Below, piece after piece: positions 1 through 8,709 of a DNA stretch of 64,000 nt (positions are counted from its first letter, which is position 1; each line of letters opens with the position of its first letter). A program made the position numbers and the translations under genes. The stretch is from Bacillota bacterium (GTDB taxonomy: Bacteria; Bacillota; Clostridia; Lachnospirales; Lachnospiraceae). Where the stretch lies: contig JAEZZQ010000001.1 in the NCBI GenBank assembly GCA_023442465.1, positions 169,084 to 233,083 of the forward strand, given 5' to 3'. The notes under the pieces are model-generated. The model saw nothing but the letters and a program-made list of their open reading frames with translations, was not told where the DNA came from and did no database searches.

Positions 1-1
1 T

Positions 2-856
2 GAAACCGGTATTGAAATAATCGTGGATATCGTGAACGCGGCCGGAAGTCAGCTGGAGCAGAATGATCAGGTGGAGAAGTTTGTAAATAACGGGTATGAT
101 GTTGTTTGTGTCAACCTTGTGGACCGGACGGACCCTACCTTGATTATCGACAAGGCTGAAAGCGCGGGAATTCCCATTATTTTTTTTAACAGAGAGCTTG
201 TTCCGGAGGATTTAAAAAGATATGATAAAGCCTATTATGTCGGGGCAGTAACGATAGAACCCGGAATTATGCAGGGGGAGATGATTGTTGATCTACTAAA
301 GGAGAAGAAGGAAAGTGTTGATAAAAATGCGGATAATAAAATCCAGTATATCATGCTGGAAGGCGAGGCCGGTCATCAGGATGCCATTATACGGACGGAA
401 TATGCAGTTAATACAATTGTAGAGAACGGAATACAGGTAGAAAAGCTGGATTATGCTTTGGCAAACTGGAACAGAGATCAGGGTAAAAGTAAGATGGATA
501 AACTGATTGAAGAATTTGGCAATGAAATAGAAGTGATTATTTCAAATAATGATGATATGGCATTAGGGGCAATCGATGCCTATATCGACAGGAACAAGTT
601 GGAAAATATACCGATCATAGTGGGGATTGATGGGACGCTGACAGGTCTGACGGCTGTAAAAGAAGGCTACATGTACGGAACGGCATATAATGATGATATC
701 GGTCAGGGAAGAAGCCTTTTGGAGCTGTCTTATGCTTTGAAAACAGGTCAAAGTCTTCCGGCGGATATTGTGATGACGGAAGAAAAATATATACGGTATT
801 CATATAAAAAAGTGACGAAAGAAAATGTAGATGAATTTATAAGCATCCATCAGTGA
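2..856 (+). CDS. Periplasmic sugar-binding protein, MglB/RbsB type (5' end cut by the window)
   Basis: The frame is open from the first bases, so the N-terminus with its signal peptide lies outside the window. The visible part is a type 1 periplasmic binding fold: GIPIIFFNRE, then a second lobe with ISNNDDMALGAIDAY and IPIIVGIDGT, the usual hinge and ligand-contact segments of galactose/ribose-binding proteins. GTG at position 23 would be an internal codon, not a start. It should deliver a hexose to an ABC importer whose other genes lie upstream. MglB-like galactose/glucose binding is the best guess, because the IISNNDDMALG segment resembles that subfamily. The substrate is not provable from this fragment. 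Confidence 0.8.
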   Translation, partial: ETGIEIIVDIVNAAGSQLEQNDQVEKFVNNGYDVVCVNLVDRTDPTLIIDKAESAGIPIIFFNRELVPEDLKRYDKAYYVGAVTIEPGIMQGEMIVDLLKEKKESVDKNADNKIQYIMLEGEAGHQDAIIRTEYAVNTIVENGIQVEKLDYALANWNRDQGKSKMDKLIEEFGNEIEVIISNNDDMALGAIDAYIDRNKLENIPIIVGIDGTLTGLTAVKEGYMYGTAYNDDIGQGRSLLELSYALKTGQSLPADIVMTEEKYIRYSYKKVTKENVDEFISIHQ

Positions 857-902
857 TGTAAGCGTTACATTTTAAAATACATGGCAGTATTCGGAGTTTT
901 GA

Positions 903-1046
903 AAGACGGCTAAACCGATCAATACGGAGATGATTTTTGCCGCAGCGGATGTTTTCGGACAAATATCTACGGTCAGGGCAGATGCGTACTTTATCCTGAA
1001 GGATTTCGAATCTTATGCGGAAGCGCAGAAAAAGCAACATCTCTAA
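903..1046 (+). pseudogene. C-terminal remnant resembling glycogen/maltodextrin phosphorylase
   Basis: This short frame has no start of its own beyond an internal ATG at 930. Its last ~25 residues (RADAYFILKDFESYAEAQ) resemble the C-terminal tail of glycogen phosphorylases, where a D-x-Y-[FY]-x-L-x-D-F-x-x-Y-x-x-A-Q pattern is common. Nothing upstream encodes the rest of the enzyme, because the preceding gene ends at 856. I read it as a decayed fragment left by a deletion. It could instead be a chance similarity in a short frame. Confidence 0.45.
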
Positions 1047-1077
1047 AATTATAAACGACACACACTTAATATTAAGC

Positions 1078-1129
1078 AACATTTCACATATTTCATTGTC
1101 TGAATATGTGAAATGTTGTTTGTTTTTTT
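1078..1129 (+). terminator. Rho-independent terminator
   Basis: A perfect 15-bp inverted repeat (AACATTTCACATATT and its complement, 10-base loop) is followed by GTTTGTTTTTTT. It closes the transcript of the upstream sugar-binding gene and separates it from the nucleotidyltransferase. Confidence 0.85.
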
Positions 1130-1303
1130 ATATTATTTTTTGTTAAAGCAATATATATAAACTAGTGAGCAACATAACGATTGTATTAGAACTCAAAAAT
1201 AAAGATAATAAGAGCATAGCAACTATAATCTCATATTCGCTCTGCAATAAAGCTATTGAGAGAAAATAGGGATGAAAAATATAAAGAAAAGGAGAAGTCC
1301 AGG

Positions 1304-2239
1304 ATGAAGAAACCAGTATTAGTAGTGCTTGCGGCAGGGATGGGAAGCCGTTATGGAGGATTGAAACAGATTGACCCCGTGGGCCCTGACGGTGAACTTA
1401 TCATAGACTATTCTATCTACGACGCAATGCGCGCCGGTTTTGAAAAGGTGGTCTTTATTATCAAGCATGAGATGGAGGAGGACTTCAAGGAAATTATCGG
1501 CAACCGCATGGAGCAAAATATGGAAGTAGCTTATGCATTCCAGGAAATAGAAAATACTCCCAAGGGATATGCCCCGGCAAAAGAACGGGTAAAACCATGG
1601 GGGACCGCTCATGCCCTCATGTCTATAAAAGGGATTGTGGACGGACCTTTTTGCGTTATCAATGCGGATGATTACTATGGTCCTAATGCCTACAAAACCA
1701 TCTATGAGTTTTTGACAACGAAACAGCCGGAGAACGGCAAAGACCATTTTTGCATGGTGGGATATCTGATAGAAAACACGGTAACGGATAAAGGAAGCGT
1801 AGCGCGCGGAATATGTACGGAGAATAAGAACGGATATCTTGTCAATATTGTAGAGCGTACCAGGATTGAAAGAACGGATAGAGGTGCCCGTTTTACCGAG
1901 GATGGAGGCGTTGTGTGGCATGACCTGCCGAGAGGCACGTTGGTGTCGATGAACTTCTGGGGACTCGGCGGAACTTTCCTGCATGAGACAGAGGCCGGAT
2001 TCTCTGCCTTTTTGGAACAAAACCTGCCGATTGATCCACTAAAGTGCGAATATTTACTTCCTACCGTCATTGATACTATGATTCAGAATGGAAAAGCCGA
2101 TGTGAAGATTTTATCCAGCAAAGACCGATGGTACGGTGTAACTTATAGAGAAGATAAAGATGGTGTTATGAAGGCCATCGCCGGAATGCATGCGGACGGC
2201 TTGTATCCTACGCCTTTATGGGGCAGCATAAAGCGTTAG
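1304..2239 (+). CDS. Sugar-phosphate nucleotidyltransferase (NTP_transferase family)
   Basis: A 311-residue protein. It opens with the nucleotide-binding signature VLAAGMGSRYGGLKQ (about residues 8-22), and the metal-binding aspartate motif INADDYYG lies at 119-126, as in enzymes that make NDP-sugars from a sugar 1-phosphate and NTP. ATG at 1304 was chosen because AAGGAG sits 9 bases before it. A TTG at 1256 would only add a charged leader. It lies two genes before a NahK-like 1-kinase and upstream of a GH112 phosphorylase operon, both of which yield hexose or hexosamine 1-phosphates. It may therefore convert such a product to a UDP-sugar. The substrate is inferred from context only. Confidence 0.82.
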   Translation: MKKPVLVVLAAGMGSRYGGLKQIDPVGPDGELIIDYSIYDAMRAGFEKVVFIIKHEMEEDFKEIIGNRMEQNMEVAYAFQEIENTPKGYAPAKERVKPWGTAHALMSIKGIVDGPFCVINADDYYGPNAYKTIYEFLTTKQPENGKDHFCMVGYLIENTVTDKGSVARGICTENKNGYLVNIVERTRIERTDRGARFTEDGGVVWHDLPRGTLVSMNFWGLGGTFLHETEAGFSAFLEQNLPIDPLKCEYLLPTVIDTMIQNGKADVKILSSKDRWYGVTYREDKDGVMKAIAGMHADGLYPTPLWGSIKR

Positions 2240-2363
2240 GGGGCATTTCCTGACAGGATAAGAGCATTTTATACAAGATATGTAGGGTGATTAGTGGTAT
2301 AATTTAAAATATAGTTTCAAACAATTATCTATGGGGGATAAAAGAAGAGAAGGGAGTGGTTTC

Positions 2364-3830
2364 ATGTTAAAAAACAGAAATATTTTAGAGAAGCCTGAGG
2401 AGGAAGAATTAAAGACGAGGCTGGAGGCGGCGAGAGAGAGGCTGGCTGTGCAGCAAATGCAGATAAAGGAACATAAGCTTCCCGTATTCGTATTGGTAGA
2501 GGGCTTTGGCACTGCCGGAAAGGGAAGTGCTGTCGGGCAGATTATCCGTAATATCGACCCGCGCTTTTTTAAAGTGGTATCGATGGATACACCTACCGAA
2601 GAAGAACTCAGGAAGCCTTTTTTATACCGCTATTTTTCCAAGATTCCCGAAGCGGGTAAATTCATGTTCTTGGAATCCGGCTGGATGGATGAAGTGACGA
2701 AAGTATGCCTGCAGGAGAAAATGGATGAAAAAACCTATGAGATGCGAATCGGCAGCATCAGGCGTTTTGAAAGACAGCTTACGGATAACGGGTATCTCGT
2801 TATAAAGTTTTTCCTGCAAATTAGTGAAAAGGAACAGAAAAAAAGGATAGACGATCTTCTGTCTTCCATCGATACGAGCTGGCGTGTGAGCAGTAACGAT
2901 CAATGGCAGAACAAGCATTACGGGCAATGCGTGGAAATTTTTGACCGCTATCTGGAAGAGACCAACTCTCCCTCCGCTCCGTGGTATGTGATAGATGCGA
3001 AATCAAAGAAATGGGCAGAGCTTCAGATGTTGGAGACGTTGACGGAGGGAATTGATATTGCCCTGCAGAACCGGGCACTTGCGGTACCCCTTTTGCAGAA
3101 TGTATTTCCTCTCGTAAAAATGCCGAGACTTGCGGAGATTCCGCTAGATGAGGCAATTGAGGAAGCAGAATATAAGGAAGAGCTTAAAGGCTATCAAGAA
3201 CATCTCCGGGAATTGCATAACCGCTTGTACAGAAAACGCGTGCCGGTAATCATCGTTTATGAAGGCTGGGATGCAGCGGGAAAAGGGGGTAATATCAGAC
3301 GTATTACAGAAGCCCTCGATCCAAGAGGATTTGAAGTGCATCCGATTGCCAGTCCGGAACCCCATGAAAAAGCGAGACATTATTTATGGCGTTTCTGGAC
3401 GAGGCTTCCGAAGACGGGGCATATCGCTATATATGACAGGAGCTGGTACGGCAGAGTTATGGTAGAACGTCTGGAAGGCTTTTGCAGTGAGAACGACTGG
3501 AAGCGCGCATATAATGAAATCAATGAGTTTGAGAAGGAATTGTCCGATTGGGGTGCGGTCATCATTAAATTCTGGGTACAGATAGATAAAGACACTCAGC
3601 TCGAACGCTTTGAAATCAGACAGAATACTCCTGAAAAACAATGGAAAATTACGGAGGAAGACTGGAGAAACAGAGAAAAGTGGGATGCCTATGAGATGGC
3701 TGTGAATGAAATGATCCAGAAAACGAGTACAACCTATGCTCCATGGCATATTCTGGAATCCGTCGATAAGAAATATGCACGTATAAAAGCGCTGCAGATT
3801 ATAGTTGAAGAGCTGGAAAAAATAATTTAG
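2364..3830 (+). CDS. pap: Two-domain PPK2 polyphosphate kinase (polyphosphate:AMP phosphotransferase type)
   Basis: 488 residues in two tandem PPK2 domains, the layout of class II polyphosphate:AMP phosphotransferases, which make ADP from AMP and polyphosphate. The C-terminal domain has a full Walker A (EGWDAAGKGG, about 300-309) and the lid motif YDRSWYGR (about 357). The N-terminal copy has GFGTAGKG (47-54), but its lid position reads FLESGWMDEV (about 102), so it looks structural rather than catalytic. ATG 2364 has AGGGAG seven bases upstream; an in-frame ATG at 2331 has no ribosome site. It sits between two sugar-activation genes, an unusual place for this enzyme. The AMP preference is inferred from the two-domain form. 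Confidence 0.88.
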   Translation: MLKNRNILEKPEEEELKTRLEAARERLAVQQMQIKEHKLPVFVLVEGFGTAGKGSAVGQIIRNIDPRFFKVVSMDTPTEEELRKPFLYRYFSKIPEAGKFMFLESGWMDEVTKVCLQEKMDEKTYEMRIGSIRRFERQLTDNGYLVIKFFLQISEKEQKKRIDDLLSSIDTSWRVSSNDQWQNKHYGQCVEIFDRYLEETNSPSAPWYVIDAKSKKWAELQMLETLTEGIDIALQNRALAVPLLQNVFPLVKMPRLAEIPLDEAIEEAEYKEELKGYQEHLRELHNRLYRKRVPVIIVYEGWDAAGKGGNIRRITEALDPRGFEVHPIASPEPHEKARHYLWRFWTRLPKTGHIAIYDRSWYGRVMVERLEGFCSENDWKRAYNEINEFEKELSDWGAVIIKFWVQIDKDTQLERFEIRQNTPEKQWKITEEDWRNREKWDAYEMAVNEMIQKTSTTYAPWHILESVDKKYARIKALQIIVEELEKII

Positions 3831-3877
3831 CGGATATTCATGACGATCTTGGGCATTAAAAAAAGGAGAAAATACAA

Positions 3878-4990
3878 ATGGGATTAAGCATAGAAGAAGT
3901 TAAGAACGGGGTTGCGGCGGGATTCCGGCTTCCGGGAGAAGTTATCCAGCTGCAGCCTTATGGAAACGGTCATATCAATGATACATTTTGTTTGACCTGC
4001 GCACTCGGGGAGGGCGGAACCAAGCGGTATATTTTACAGAGAATGAATGACGATATTTTTAACAGTCCGAAAGAGCTTATGGAAAACGTGGTAAATGTAA
4101 CCTCCTTTTTGCGAAAGAAAATCATTGCTGCAGGAGGGGACCCGGATAGAGAAACATTGAATGTGGTTCCTGCGGCAGACGGGGGAAATTATCTGGAGTA
4201 TAAAGGTGACTTCTTCCGTATGTATATTTTTATTGAAGGTGCGACCTGCTTTGAGCAGGTAAAACAGCCGGAAGATTTCTATAACAGTGCGGTATCTTTT
4301 GGAAACTTCCAAAAACTGCTGGCAGATTATCCGGCGGATACCTTACATGAAACGATCGTTAATTTTCATAATACGGTAAGCCGTTTCCGGGATTTTAAAA
4401 AGGCTGTGGAAGAAGATGTATGCGGACGCGCGCAGAACGTGCGGGAAGAAATACAATTTGTTCTCGGCAGAGAACATGACACACATGTCATATGCGATGC
4501 GCTGATACAGAAAAAGATACCTCTGCGCGTGACGCATAATGATACGAAGCTAAATAATATTATGATAGACAACGAGACCGGAAAAGGCATTTGCGTTATT
4601 GATCTGGATACGGTAATGCCTGGTTCGGCGCTTTATGATTATGGCGATTCTATCCGCTTCGGTGCAAATACCGGAGCGGAAGATGAGAGAAATCTGGCTT
4701 TGATCTCTTTAGATTTGGAATTGTTTGATATTTATACAAAAGGGTATCTGGAAGGATGCGGAGGCAGCCTGACGAAGGAAGAGATAGAACTGCTTCCCAT
4801 GGGAGCCAAGCTGATGACTTTTGAATGTGGTATGCGCTTTCTGGCAGATTATCTGAAAGGAGATGTGTATTTTAAAATTCACAAACCCGAACATAATCTG
4901 GACAGATGCCGCACGCAGTTCCGGCTTGTAGCAGATATGGAGTCGAAATGGGAGCAGATGAACGCTATTGTAAGAAAATACAGTAAATAA
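3878..4990 (+). CDS. NahK-like N-acetylhexosamine 1-kinase (APH fold)
   Basis: 370 residues with the aminoglycoside-phosphotransferase fold. It has an N-terminal glycine-containing loop (YGNGHINDTF), the catalytic loop THNDTKLNN (219-227) with the catalytic Asp, and the metal-binding VIDLDTVMPG (240-249). This length and these motifs match the N-acetylhexosamine 1-kinases first met in lacto-N-biose pathways, which phosphorylate GalNAc or GlcNAc at C1. AAAGGAG precedes the ATG. The GH112 phosphorylase 5 kb downstream would release galactose 1-phosphate plus free HexNAc, and the HexNAc is this kinase's substrate. Family assignment is good; sugar preference is unproven. Confidence 0.82.
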   Translation: MGLSIEEVKNGVAAGFRLPGEVIQLQPYGNGHINDTFCLTCALGEGGTKRYILQRMNDDIFNSPKELMENVVNVTSFLRKKIIAAGGDPDRETLNVVPAADGGNYLEYKGDFFRMYIFIEGATCFEQVKQPEDFYNSAVSFGNFQKLLADYPADTLHETIVNFHNTVSRFRDFKKAVEEDVCGRAQNVREEIQFVLGREHDTHVICDALIQKKIPLRVTHNDTKLNNIMIDNETGKGICVIDLDTVMPGSALYDYGDSIRFGANTGAEDERNLALISLDLELFDIYTKGYLEGCGGSLTKEEIELLPMGAKLMTFECGMRFLADYLKGDVYFKIHKPEHNLDRCRTQFRLVADMESKWEQMNAIVRKYSK

Positions 4991-5002
4991 AGGATCGTCT
5001 AT

Positions 5003-5034
5003 AAAAACGCCGGTGATTTGCAGTCGGCGTTTTT
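5003..5034. terminator. Bidirectional terminator
   Basis: A perfect 10-bp stem, AAAAACGCCG with CGGCGTTTTT, gives a T-run on both strands. It lies between the convergent kinase gene and the AraC gene, overlapping the stop codon of the latter. Confidence 0.9.
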
Positions 5035-5893
5035 ATGTTTCGGCCTTTTTAATACCGGGGGCATGCATTTTGCGGTATTGCTGGGGAGTCATTCCAACAG
5101 TCTTTTTAAAAGTCTGTGAAAAATAAGACTGGGAGGAAAAACCGGTGCCGGAAGCCACCTGTGCAATGGAATGGTTGGTATTTATAAGAAGCTCCATACT
5201 TGCCTTCAGCCGCTTATCGGTAAGGTAACTGATGGGGGATTGCCCCAGACAGTTTGCAAAGGAATGAGCAAGGTAATATTTATTAATATGGGTAACTTCC
5301 GCAAGTGAGTCCAGCGTAATATTTTTTGTATAGTTGATATCGATATAGCGTTTTGCGAGCGCACATTCTTTCGATATTTTAAATGTGGAATCGGAGATGA
5401 TGGATAGATGCTGCTCCCTTGATATATAAATGAGGAGAACCTGTAGAATACTTTGGCAAACGACATCGAATCCGGATTTCTTTTCACGGAATTCTTTTAA
5501 CATAAGCTGGGCGAAATCAACCAGATGGTTCTTGGAGGAGGTATAGCTGTAATAGCTGTAATTTTTCCGGCCTTCCTCTTTCATGTGTTCGAAAGAAAAA
5601 GCAAGTCCATCCACGCCGAATACAATATATTCCATCGGATCATTTGTCATAGTCTTTTCCGTATGTTCGATATGAGGATTAATAATGACAAGATCGTTTG
5701 GCTTTACAGGAACGAGCTCATTTTCGATTAAAAAGACGCCTCTTCCGCTGATAACATAAAAAAGTTCGGTAAAATGATGTGTGTGCGGAAGACTCTGCCA
5801 ATCTCCTTCATATTTGGAAATGGAGATGTAACGGAGGGTGAAATTGACTTTTGATAATTCTTTTTTTTCCAACTGGATACTTTCATTACTCAT
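5033..5893 (-). CDS. AraC-family transcriptional regulator with N-terminal cupin domain
   Basis: 286 residues. The N-terminal half is an AraC-type sugar-sensing cupin (HTHHFTELFYVISGRG, then NDLVIINPHIEHTE). The C-terminal ~100 residues hold two helix-turn-helix units (LDSLAEVTHINKYYLAH and IAQVASGTGFSSQSYFSQTF) followed by the family signature GMTPQQYRK. The start at 5893 has AGGAAAGG a few bases upstream. The frame stays open to 6118, but that extension is A/T-rich, hydrophobic and lacks a ribosome site. The gene is divergent from the ABC-transporter/GH112 operon and is very likely its local activator, responding to the imported disaccharide or a breakdown product. Confidence 0.88.
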   Translation of the reverse strand: MSNESIQLEKKELSKVNFTLRYISISKYEGDWQSLPHTHHFTELFYVISGRGVFLIENELVPVKPNDLVIINPHIEHTEKTMTNDPMEYIVFGVDGLAFSFEHMKEEGRKNYSYYSYTSSKNHLVDFAQLMLKEFREKKSGFDVVCQSILQVLLIYISREQHLSIISDSTFKISKECALAKRYIDINYTKNITLDSLAEVTHINKYYLAHSFANCLGQSPISYLTDKRLKASMELLINTNHSIAQVASGTGFSSQSYFSQTFKKTVGMTPQQYRKMHAPGIKKAET

Positions 5894-6264
5894 TGCAAGA
5901 TACCTTTCCTGAATATGGATTGTAATATTTGTATTTGGGATACTATAAAGGTTACGGTTTGTGCTATAATGCTTCATCTTGATAATAATATATTTTAGTA
6001 TTTTCATATTTTTTTTATAAAATAAAAATAAAATAGACAATAATATAATAAAGGAATTGTTTATAATATCCAATTTGATATATTTTATATTTACTAATTT
6101 TATGCAATTATACATCATTGATGGAGGAAAATAAAGTTTTTTATTATGAATATAGCAAGTAAGATAAAAAATACAGCAACATACAAATTGAATGAGGCAA
6201 AATAAATAGATATACTAATTATACAAGAAAATAATTGGTTGTTATTAACAAAAGGAGGAACTAA
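5894..6264. promoter_or_regulatory. Divergent intergenic region of the AraC regulator and the glycan operon
   Basis: 371 very A/T-rich bases separate the two divergent genes. Several TATAAT-like hexamers occur (for example near 6063), but no -35/-10 pair stands out, which fits activator-dependent promoters. AAAGGAGG lies just before the binding-protein ATG. No gene is seen here. Confidence 0.5.
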
Positions 6265-7671
6265 ATGAAAAAGAGAGTAATATCTGTTTTATTGGCTACA
6301 GCAATGGTTGTAGGTACATTGGCAGGCTGCGGAAGCACAGCACCGGCAAAAGAAGAAGCACCGGCAGCAGATGAAACACAAGCGCCTGCTGAAGATGCGC
6401 AGGAAACAGAGACTGAGGAGGCTTCTGCGCAAGCTCTTGAAGGGACCTTGAAAGTGGCGGCATTTGACGGCGGATACGGCACGCAGATGTGGACGGAAGT
6501 AACAAATAAGTTTATGGAAAATAATCCGGGTGTTACCATTGAACTTACGGCAGAAAAAAATCTGGAAGAAGTGATCAGCCCTCTTATGAAGGCAGGCGAT
6601 TATCCTGACTTCGTATATCTGGCGACAGGACGTGAACTGGCACTTCCCGAAACATTATTAAAAGATAATGCGATTATGAATATTACGGACGTATTATCCA
6701 TGCAGGTACCCGGTGAAGACGTATCGGTAGGAGATAAGATTATTACCGGTTTTACGGACACGCTGGTAACCAATCCTTATAATGACGGTGAGACATATCT
6801 TGCCCCGATGTTCTACAGCCCTTGCGGACTTTGGTATGATGCCAACCTTTTAGAAACAAAAGGCTGGGAAGTGCCTCAGACATGGGATGAAATGTGGGAA
6901 CTTGGAGATAAGGCAAAAGCAGAAGGAATTTCCTTATTTACTTATCCGGTAGCAGGCTACTTTGATGCATTTATATTCGGAATGCTGACAGAAGCCGGAG
7001 GAACTGATTTCTATAACAGGGCTATGAGCTATGAAGATGGTATATGGGAAACACAGGAAGCAAAAGAAGTGTTCGAAATTGTCGGAAAGCTTGCGGAATA
7101 TATGGAGCCTACCACAGTTGGTAATGCAAATAAAGATAACTTTAAGAAGAATCAGCAGTTGGTATTGGATGACAAGGCAATTTTTATGCCCAACGGAAAC
7201 TGGATTATTGGAGAAATGGCGGATGCTCCGAGAGCGGAAGGCTTTAAATGGGGATTCGCACCTCTTCCGGCAATAAAAGCAGGCGGCGAGCAGTGTGCGT
7301 TTACTTTCTTTGAACAGTCATGGATTCCTGCACAGGCAGAAAATCCGGAACTTGCAAAAGCATTCATGGCTTATCTTTATTCCGATGAAGCGGCAGAAAT
7401 CTTTGCGAAAACAGGCGGAGCAATTCAGCCGATTAAGGGTGTAAGCAATTTTATTACCGATGAAGATACAAAAACAATATATTCCGTTTATGATACGGGC
7501 GCTATCGCTTCCATGGGCGGATTTGCTGCAACAGAAGCGGTAGAAGGCGTAAGCATGAAAGACACATTGTTCTTTACCATTGACAGTATTGTAACAGGTG
7601 ATAAGACAGTGGAAGAATGGCAGGCAGCAGTTGAGAGCGTAAGTGATCAGTTAAGAGGCGCTTTGAAGTAA
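6265..7671 (+). CDS. ABC transporter extracellular sugar-binding lipoprotein
   Basis: 468 residues. A signal peptide ends in the lipobox LAGC (Cys22), followed by a Glu/Ala-rich linker and then a family 1 solute-binding fold (for example LKVAAFDGGYG, then NPGVTIELTAEKNLEEVISP). It would capture an oligosaccharide at the cell surface for the two permeases encoded next. No ATPase gene lies in this operon, so a shared MsmK/MalK-type ATPase is expected elsewhere; this is normal for such Firmicute transporters. The preceding AAAGGAGG and the hairpin after the gene suggest higher expression than the permeases. The ligand is inferred from the GH112 gene downstream. Confidence 0.88.
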   Translation: MKKRVISVLLATAMVVGTLAGCGSTAPAKEEAPAADETQAPAEDAQETETEEASAQALEGTLKVAAFDGGYGTQMWTEVTNKFMENNPGVTIELTAEKNLEEVISPLMKAGDYPDFVYLATGRELALPETLLKDNAIMNITDVLSMQVPGEDVSVGDKIITGFTDTLVTNPYNDGETYLAPMFYSPCGLWYDANLLETKGWEVPQTWDEMWELGDKAKAEGISLFTYPVAGYFDAFIFGMLTEAGGTDFYNRAMSYEDGIWETQEAKEVFEIVGKLAEYMEPTTVGNANKDNFKKNQQLVLDDKAIFMPNGNWIIGEMADAPRAEGFKWGFAPLPAIKAGGEQCAFTFFEQSWIPAQAENPELAKAFMAYLYSDEAAEIFAKTGGAIQPIKGVSNFITDEDTKTIYSVYDTGAIASMGGFAATEAVEGVSMKDTLFFTIDSIVTGDKTVEEWQAAVESVSDQLRGALK

Positions 7672-7716
7672 AAACTCGCTTTAAAAAATACACGAGGTGA
7701 ACTTTCTGACTGAAGC

Positions 7717-7751
7717 AAGCGGTGGGTAATCAAGGCTACCCGCCGCTTTTT
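7717..7751 (+). terminator. Partial terminator between binding protein and permease genes
   Basis: A 12-bp stem (AAGCGGTGGGTA with TACCCGCCGCTT, one T.G pair) is followed by a short T-run, TTTTTGAG. It lies inside the operon, so some transcription must read through it. Such attenuators commonly raise binding-protein levels over those of the permeases. Confidence 0.7.
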
Positions 7752-7779
7752 GAGAGAAGTGTAATTAGGAGGTAGACAG

Positions 7780-8694
7780 ATGGAAAAAAGGAAAGGTAGA
7801 AAAAAGAGGAGAGGAGCATTTATTTTCTGCTGTGTTGCACCGGCAACAATCCTTATGTTTCTATTTATGATTATGCCGACGTTTAACGTATTTAAAATGT
7901 CACTCTATAAATGGGGCGGATTTTCGGCTGAAAAAACCTTTGTAGGTATTGAGAATTTTAAAAAGCTGGCGGCGGATGAGAAGTTCCTTCGTTCCATGCA
8001 GAACTCCATTCTCATTATTGTAGTTGTAACCGTTATAACTATGGCGCTGGCAATTATTTTTGCAGCTATTCTATCCAGGCAGAAGCTAAAAGGACAGGGA
8101 TTTTTCCGGGTTGTATTTTATATTCCGAATATTCTATCTATAGTTGTAATTTCCGCAATCTTTTCTGCTATTTATGATCAGCGCGACGGTCTTTTAAATA
8201 CTTTTATTTATTTGTTCCGTCCAGTAGGAGAAAACGGAGAAGGGCTGATCGCATGGCTCGGTAATCAGAAATTGGTTATATGGGCAATTGTTATCGCATT
8301 GATCTGGCAGGCAATCGGCTACTATATGGTAATGTATATGGCGAGTATGGCAAGCGTCCCGGAAAGTATCTATGAATCTGCGTCTATTGAAGGAGCGGGA
8401 GGCATCACGCAGTTTTTTACGATGACCTTGCCTCTTATATGGAGCAATATAAGAACAACACTTACCTTTTTTATTATCAGTACCATTAATTTAAGCTTTA
8501 TGCTGGTAAAGGCAATGACAGGCGGCGGACCTGACGGAGCCTCCGATGTATTTTTGAATTATATGTACAGCCAGGCTTACACGAATTCTTCTTATGGATA
8601 CGGTATGGCTATCGGTGTAGTAGTATTTATTTTCTCATTTGCGCTTTCGGGTATTGTAAATGCAGTAACAAAACGCGAAACGCTGGAATTTTAG
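7780..8694 (+). CDS. ABC sugar transporter permease, MalF/LacF type
   Basis: 304 residues with six predicted membrane segments; the first follows a very basic N-terminus (KRKGRKKRR). The cytoplasmic EAA loop that docks the ATPase is visible as YESASIEGAGGITQF near residue 198. It pairs with the next gene to form the heterodimeric channel. AGGAGG precedes the ATG, and the partner gene starts 15 bases after the stop. The disaccharide substrate is inferred from the neighbouring GH112 gene. Confidence 0.9.
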   Translation: MEKRKGRKKRRGAFIFCCVAPATILMFLFMIMPTFNVFKMSLYKWGGFSAEKTFVGIENFKKLAADEKFLRSMQNSILIIVVVTVITMALAIIFAAILSRQKLKGQGFFRVVFYIPNILSIVVISAIFSAIYDQRDGLLNTFIYLFRPVGENGEGLIAWLGNQKLVIWAIVIALIWQAIGYYMVMYMASMASVPESIYESASIEGAGGITQFFTMTLPLIWSNIRTTLTFFIISTINLSFMLVKAMTGGGPDGASDVFLNYMYSQAYTNSSYGYGMAIGVVVFIFSFALSGIVNAVTKRETLEF

Positions 8695-8709
8695 AAAGGA
8701 GGCCCTGCA

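Noticed and set aside
1319..2020. 233-codon antisense frame across the nucleotidyltransferase
   Set aside because: It is the shadow of a well-supported gene, as are other long antisense frames (for example 9935-10744 and 37410-38156).
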